Assembly: GCA_029864165.1 (NCBI GenBank)
Contig: JAOTTZ010000080.1
Coordinates: forward strand, 1-7,449
Source of the DNA: Burkholderiaceae bacterium
GTDB taxonomy: Bacteria; Pseudomonadota; Gammaproteobacteria; Burkholderiales; Burkholderiaceae_C
Reading direction: 5' to 3'
Length of the DNA: 7,449 bases
The position numbers and the translations under genes are program-made. Each line of letters opens with the position of its first letter. Position 1 is the first letter of the stretch. Positions 6,526-7,449 of the stretch are shown one piece after another. Under the pieces are notes generated by a model. That model searched no databases. It saw nothing but the letters and a program-made list of their open reading frames with translations, and was not told the DNA's origin.

Positions 6526-6598
6526 GTTGCACCTTGAACCCTAGCCAACTCGCCACCTTGGCAATGCGATTAGGTTTTGCTGTACACCGGCTGTGGCA
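6526..6598. promoter_or_regulatory. Divergent control region between allH and allophanate hydrolase
   Basis: Only 73 bp separate the two divergent starts, so this segment must carry the promoters of both or share them with coding sequence. On the plus strand TTGGCA (6558-6563) and TGTACA (6581-6586) are 17 bases apart and could be a weak promoter for the hydrolase, which would make its leader only a few bases long. No convincing promoter for allH was found. The dyad at 6544-6562 overlaps the proposed -35 box. Shared control of both genes is inferred from the arrangement. Confidence 0.45.
6544..6562. promoter_or_regulatory. Perfect dyad GCCAA-N9-TTGGC, candidate operator
   Basis: GCCAA at 6544-6548 is the exact reverse complement of TTGGC at 6558-6562, with a 9-base spacer. 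Size and position between divergent catabolic genes fit the binding site of a dimeric regulator such as a LysR- or GntR-type protein. No regulator gene is in the window to support it. Confidence 0.35.
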
Positions 6599-7449
6599 AT
6601 GACATCCATCCCGACCACCTTGCCTGACTGGCGCGGCGCTTACGGAGCTAGCGCGTCACCGCGCGAGTTGCTTGAATCGCTGCGCCTGCGTCTGTTGGCA
6701 GACAGTCCGAAACCAGCGTGGGTCTCGTTGGCGTCACCAGCCCAATTGTCCGCGCAAATAGACGGCTTAGAGGCACGGGCCGCAACACAGCGCAAGCGCG
6801 AGTCAGCATTGCGTGCGATGCCGCTGTTTGGCGTGCCGTTTGCCGTCAAGGACAACATCGATGTGCAGGGTTTTCCGACCACCGCTGCCTGCCCCGCGTT
6901 CGAGTACAGCGCCACGTCTCATGCCGGCGCCGTGGCACGGCTCATCGAAGCTGGCGCCATATGCATGGGCAAGACCAACCTCGATCAGTTCGCGACGGGG
7001 TTGGTCGGTGCGCGCTCGCCCTACGGACGACCGAGCAGTACCTTCGCGTCAGACCGGATCAGCGGCGGTTCCAGTTCAGGCTCGGCTGTCGTCGTGTCGC
7101 GCGGCGACGTGCCGTTTGCGCTCGCCACCGACACGGCGGGCTCGGGGCGCGTGCCGGCAGGCTTTAACAACATCGTGGGGCTCAAGCCTACGCCAGGTCG
7201 CGTCAGCACCGCAGGGGTGGTGCCGGCCTGCCGCAGCCTCGACTGTGTCTCGGTGCTGGCGCTCACCGTGGCCGATGCTGCGCACATCATGTCGATCATC
7301 GAGGGCGGTGACGCGGCCGATTCGTTCAGCGACTTTCGTGTCGGTGCCGCGCAATTCAAGCCAGTACTGCGTGTGGGCATGCCGTCGAATCCACTCTTCA
7401 GCGGTGACGCTGGATATGCCGCCGCGTTCAACCAAGCCGTTGCGCATCT
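6599..7449 (+). CDS. atzF: Allophanate hydrolase, amidase domain (partial, runs off window)
   Basis: The first 283 residues of an amidase-signature enzyme are present and the frame is still open at the window end. The catalytic triad is visible: Lys84 in PFAVKDNID, cis-Ser158 in SGGSSSGSA, and nucleophile Ser182 in DTAGSGRVPA. The 24-residue spacing of the two serines is typical of the family. The stretches KTNLDQFATGLVG (125-137), FNNIVGLKPTPGR and VVPACRSLDCVSVLALTV are specific to allophanate hydrolase (AtzF/DUR1-type) rather than to other amidases. The enzyme converts allophanate to ammonia and CO2, the last step of urea-carboxylase, biuret and cyanuric-acid breakdown. The family normally has a C-terminal domain, which would lie beyond the window. 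The ATG at 6599-6601 has no clear Shine-Dalgarno site; an in-frame GTG two codons upstream is an alternative. It is divergent from the carbamoyltransferase operon and probably co-regulated with it. Confidence 0.93.
   Translation, partial: MTSIPTTLPDWRGAYGASASPRELLESLRLRLLADSPKPAWVSLASPAQLSAQIDGLEARAATQRKRESALRAMPLFGVPFAVKDNIDVQGFPTTAACPAFEYSATSHAGAVARLIEAGAICMGKTNLDQFATGLVGARSPYGRPSSTFASDRISGGSSSGSAVVVSRGDVPFALATDTAGSGRVPAGFNNIVGLKPTPGRVSTAGVVPACRSLDCVSVLALTVADAAHIMSIIEGGDAADSFSDFRVGAAQFKPVLRVGMPSNPLFSGDAGYAAAFNQAVAH

Overview
The window looks like the chromosome of a GC-rich betaproteobacterium, probably of the order Burkholderiales. This rests on the high GC, the style of the Uup C-terminus, and an outer-membrane 'outer envelope protein' of the Tsx-like kind common in that group. 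No RNA gene, insertion sequence or CRISPR array was found.

Layout from left to right. (1) Positions 1-123 (+) are the last 40 codons of an ABC-F ATPase, Uup. (2) Positions 124-453 are a gene-free, GC-rich stretch with several strong inverted repeats that I cannot assign to a known element. (3) Positions 454-6525 hold five genes, all on the minus strand. In transcription order they are an AllH/YlbF-like protein (DUF2877), FdrA (AllF), AllG/YlbE (DUF1116), carbamate kinase, and a Tsx-like outer-membrane channel. fdrA and allG overlap by ATGA. allG and the kinase are 10 bp apart. The channel follows after 53 bp. A 97-bp gap between allH and fdrA contains a good sigma70-type promoter candidate. 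(4) A 73-bp divergent intergenic region holds a perfect GCCAA-N9-TTGGC dyad. (5) Positions 6599-7449 (+) are the first 283 codons of an allophanate hydrolase (AtzF, amidase-signature family), which runs off the window.

How the genes work together. AllF, AllG and AllH of Escherichia coli form the oxamate carbamoyltransferase of anaerobic allantoin breakdown: oxalurate + phosphate gives oxamate + carbamoyl phosphate. AllK then uses carbamoyl phosphate to make ATP, ammonia and CO2. The same four families are together here. They are joined by a probable small-molecule channel for uptake and, divergently, by allophanate hydrolase, which breaks allophanate into ammonia and CO2. I infer a catabolic module that extracts nitrogen, and some ATP, from carbamoylated compounds (ureides, pyrimidine or purine breakdown products, or biuret-like compounds). 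The actual carbamoyl substrate is open, because no allantoin-pathway gene is visible and allophanate hydrolase is an unusual partner for the E. coli scheme.

The most interesting structural point is that a short module found at the C-terminus of E. coli FdrA appears here at the N-terminus of AllG instead. The boundary between two subunits of the complex seems to have moved.
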